The notes below the pieces were generated by a model that saw only the letters and a list, made by a program, of their open reading frames with translations, did no database searches and was not told the origin of the DNA. Made by a program: the position numbers and the translations under genes. Positions 14,094 through 14,146 of a DNA stretch of 14,146 nt are shown here, piece by piece. This stretch comes from an uncultured Ignavibacteria bacterium (GTDB lineage Bacteria > Bacteroidota > Ignavibacteria > Tepidaquicellales > Tepidaquicellaceae): the NCBI GenBank assembly GCA_937974175.1, contig CALJIG010000019.1:1-14146 (forward strand), in the 5' to 3' direction. Position 1 is the first letter of the stretch, and every line of letters begins with the position of its first letter.

Positions 14094-14146
14094 CATAACT
14101 CATAACTCATAACTCATAACTCATAACTCATAACTCATAACTCATA
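14094..14146. repeat. Heptanucleotide CATAACT tandem array, running past the window end
   Basis: Perfect CATAACT repeats run from 14094 to the last base: 53 nt, about 7.6 copies, none interrupted. Copy number beyond the window is unknown. Perfect short arrays like this usually arise by replication slippage and vary between strains. Confidence 0.95.

Noticed and set aside
13890..14096. 68-codon open frame on the - strand near the window end
   Set aside because: It reads the 73-bp repeat in reverse. Its repeated Lys/Phe-rich peptides follow from the DNA repeat, and it has no SD.

Overview
The window looks like chromosomal DNA from a low-GC member of the Bacteroidota/Ignavibacteriota (FCB) group. 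Two secreted proteins carry the C-terminal type IX secretion (T9SS) sorting domain in the NYPNPFNP form, which I associate mainly with Ignavibacteria-like lineages. Every gene is on the + strand. Most starts lack a strong Shine-Dalgarno sequence, as is usual in this group. The genus assignment is inference.

Layout. 96-3092 encodes a 998-residue exported multidomain protein (propeller-like N-terminus, two choice-of-anchor-D/ASH-like domains, FG-GAP/VCBS calcium repeats, T9SS tail), ended by a clear terminator. 3184-3959 holds no gene. It is packed with repeats: a tandem 80-bp unit with two hairpins, further hairpins, and a GTTAC/GTAAC motif array just before the next gene. 3960-5105 is 4-hydroxyphenylpyruvate dioxygenase (hppD), followed by a stand-alone histidine phosphotransfer (HPt) protein (5179-5520) and a terminator. 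5731-7926 is a soluble hybrid histidine kinase (HisKA-HATPase-REC-REC-HPt), also ended by a terminator. The T-tract of that terminator runs up to the ATG of aspS (7999-9825). A 296-residue exported protein of unknown function overlaps the aspS stop codon by GTGA. Then come ahcY (adenosylhomocysteinase, 10793-12115), a tRNA-Thr(CGU) 12 nt downstream of it, a terminator, and a second T9SS cargo protein built from six BNR-type repeats (12494-13723). The window ends in another repeat-rich gene-free stretch: GTCGG-A6-GTCGG motifs, a 73-bp tandem repeat, and a CATAACT heptamer array that runs off the edge.

How the genes work together. No single pathway spans the window. HppD (tyrosine catabolism), AspRS, AdoHcyase and tRNA-Thr are metabolic or housekeeping genes. 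The HPt protein and the hybrid kinase form a plausible phosphorelay pair, since their HPt domains are visibly paralogous, but a terminator separates them. The two T9SS cargos are independent.

I do not see a defence, mobile or biosynthetic system. The parts least explained by known genes are the two intergenic repeat clusters. They share an identical 18-nt hairpin although they lie more than 10 kb apart. The motif array upstream of hppD is the other unexplained element.
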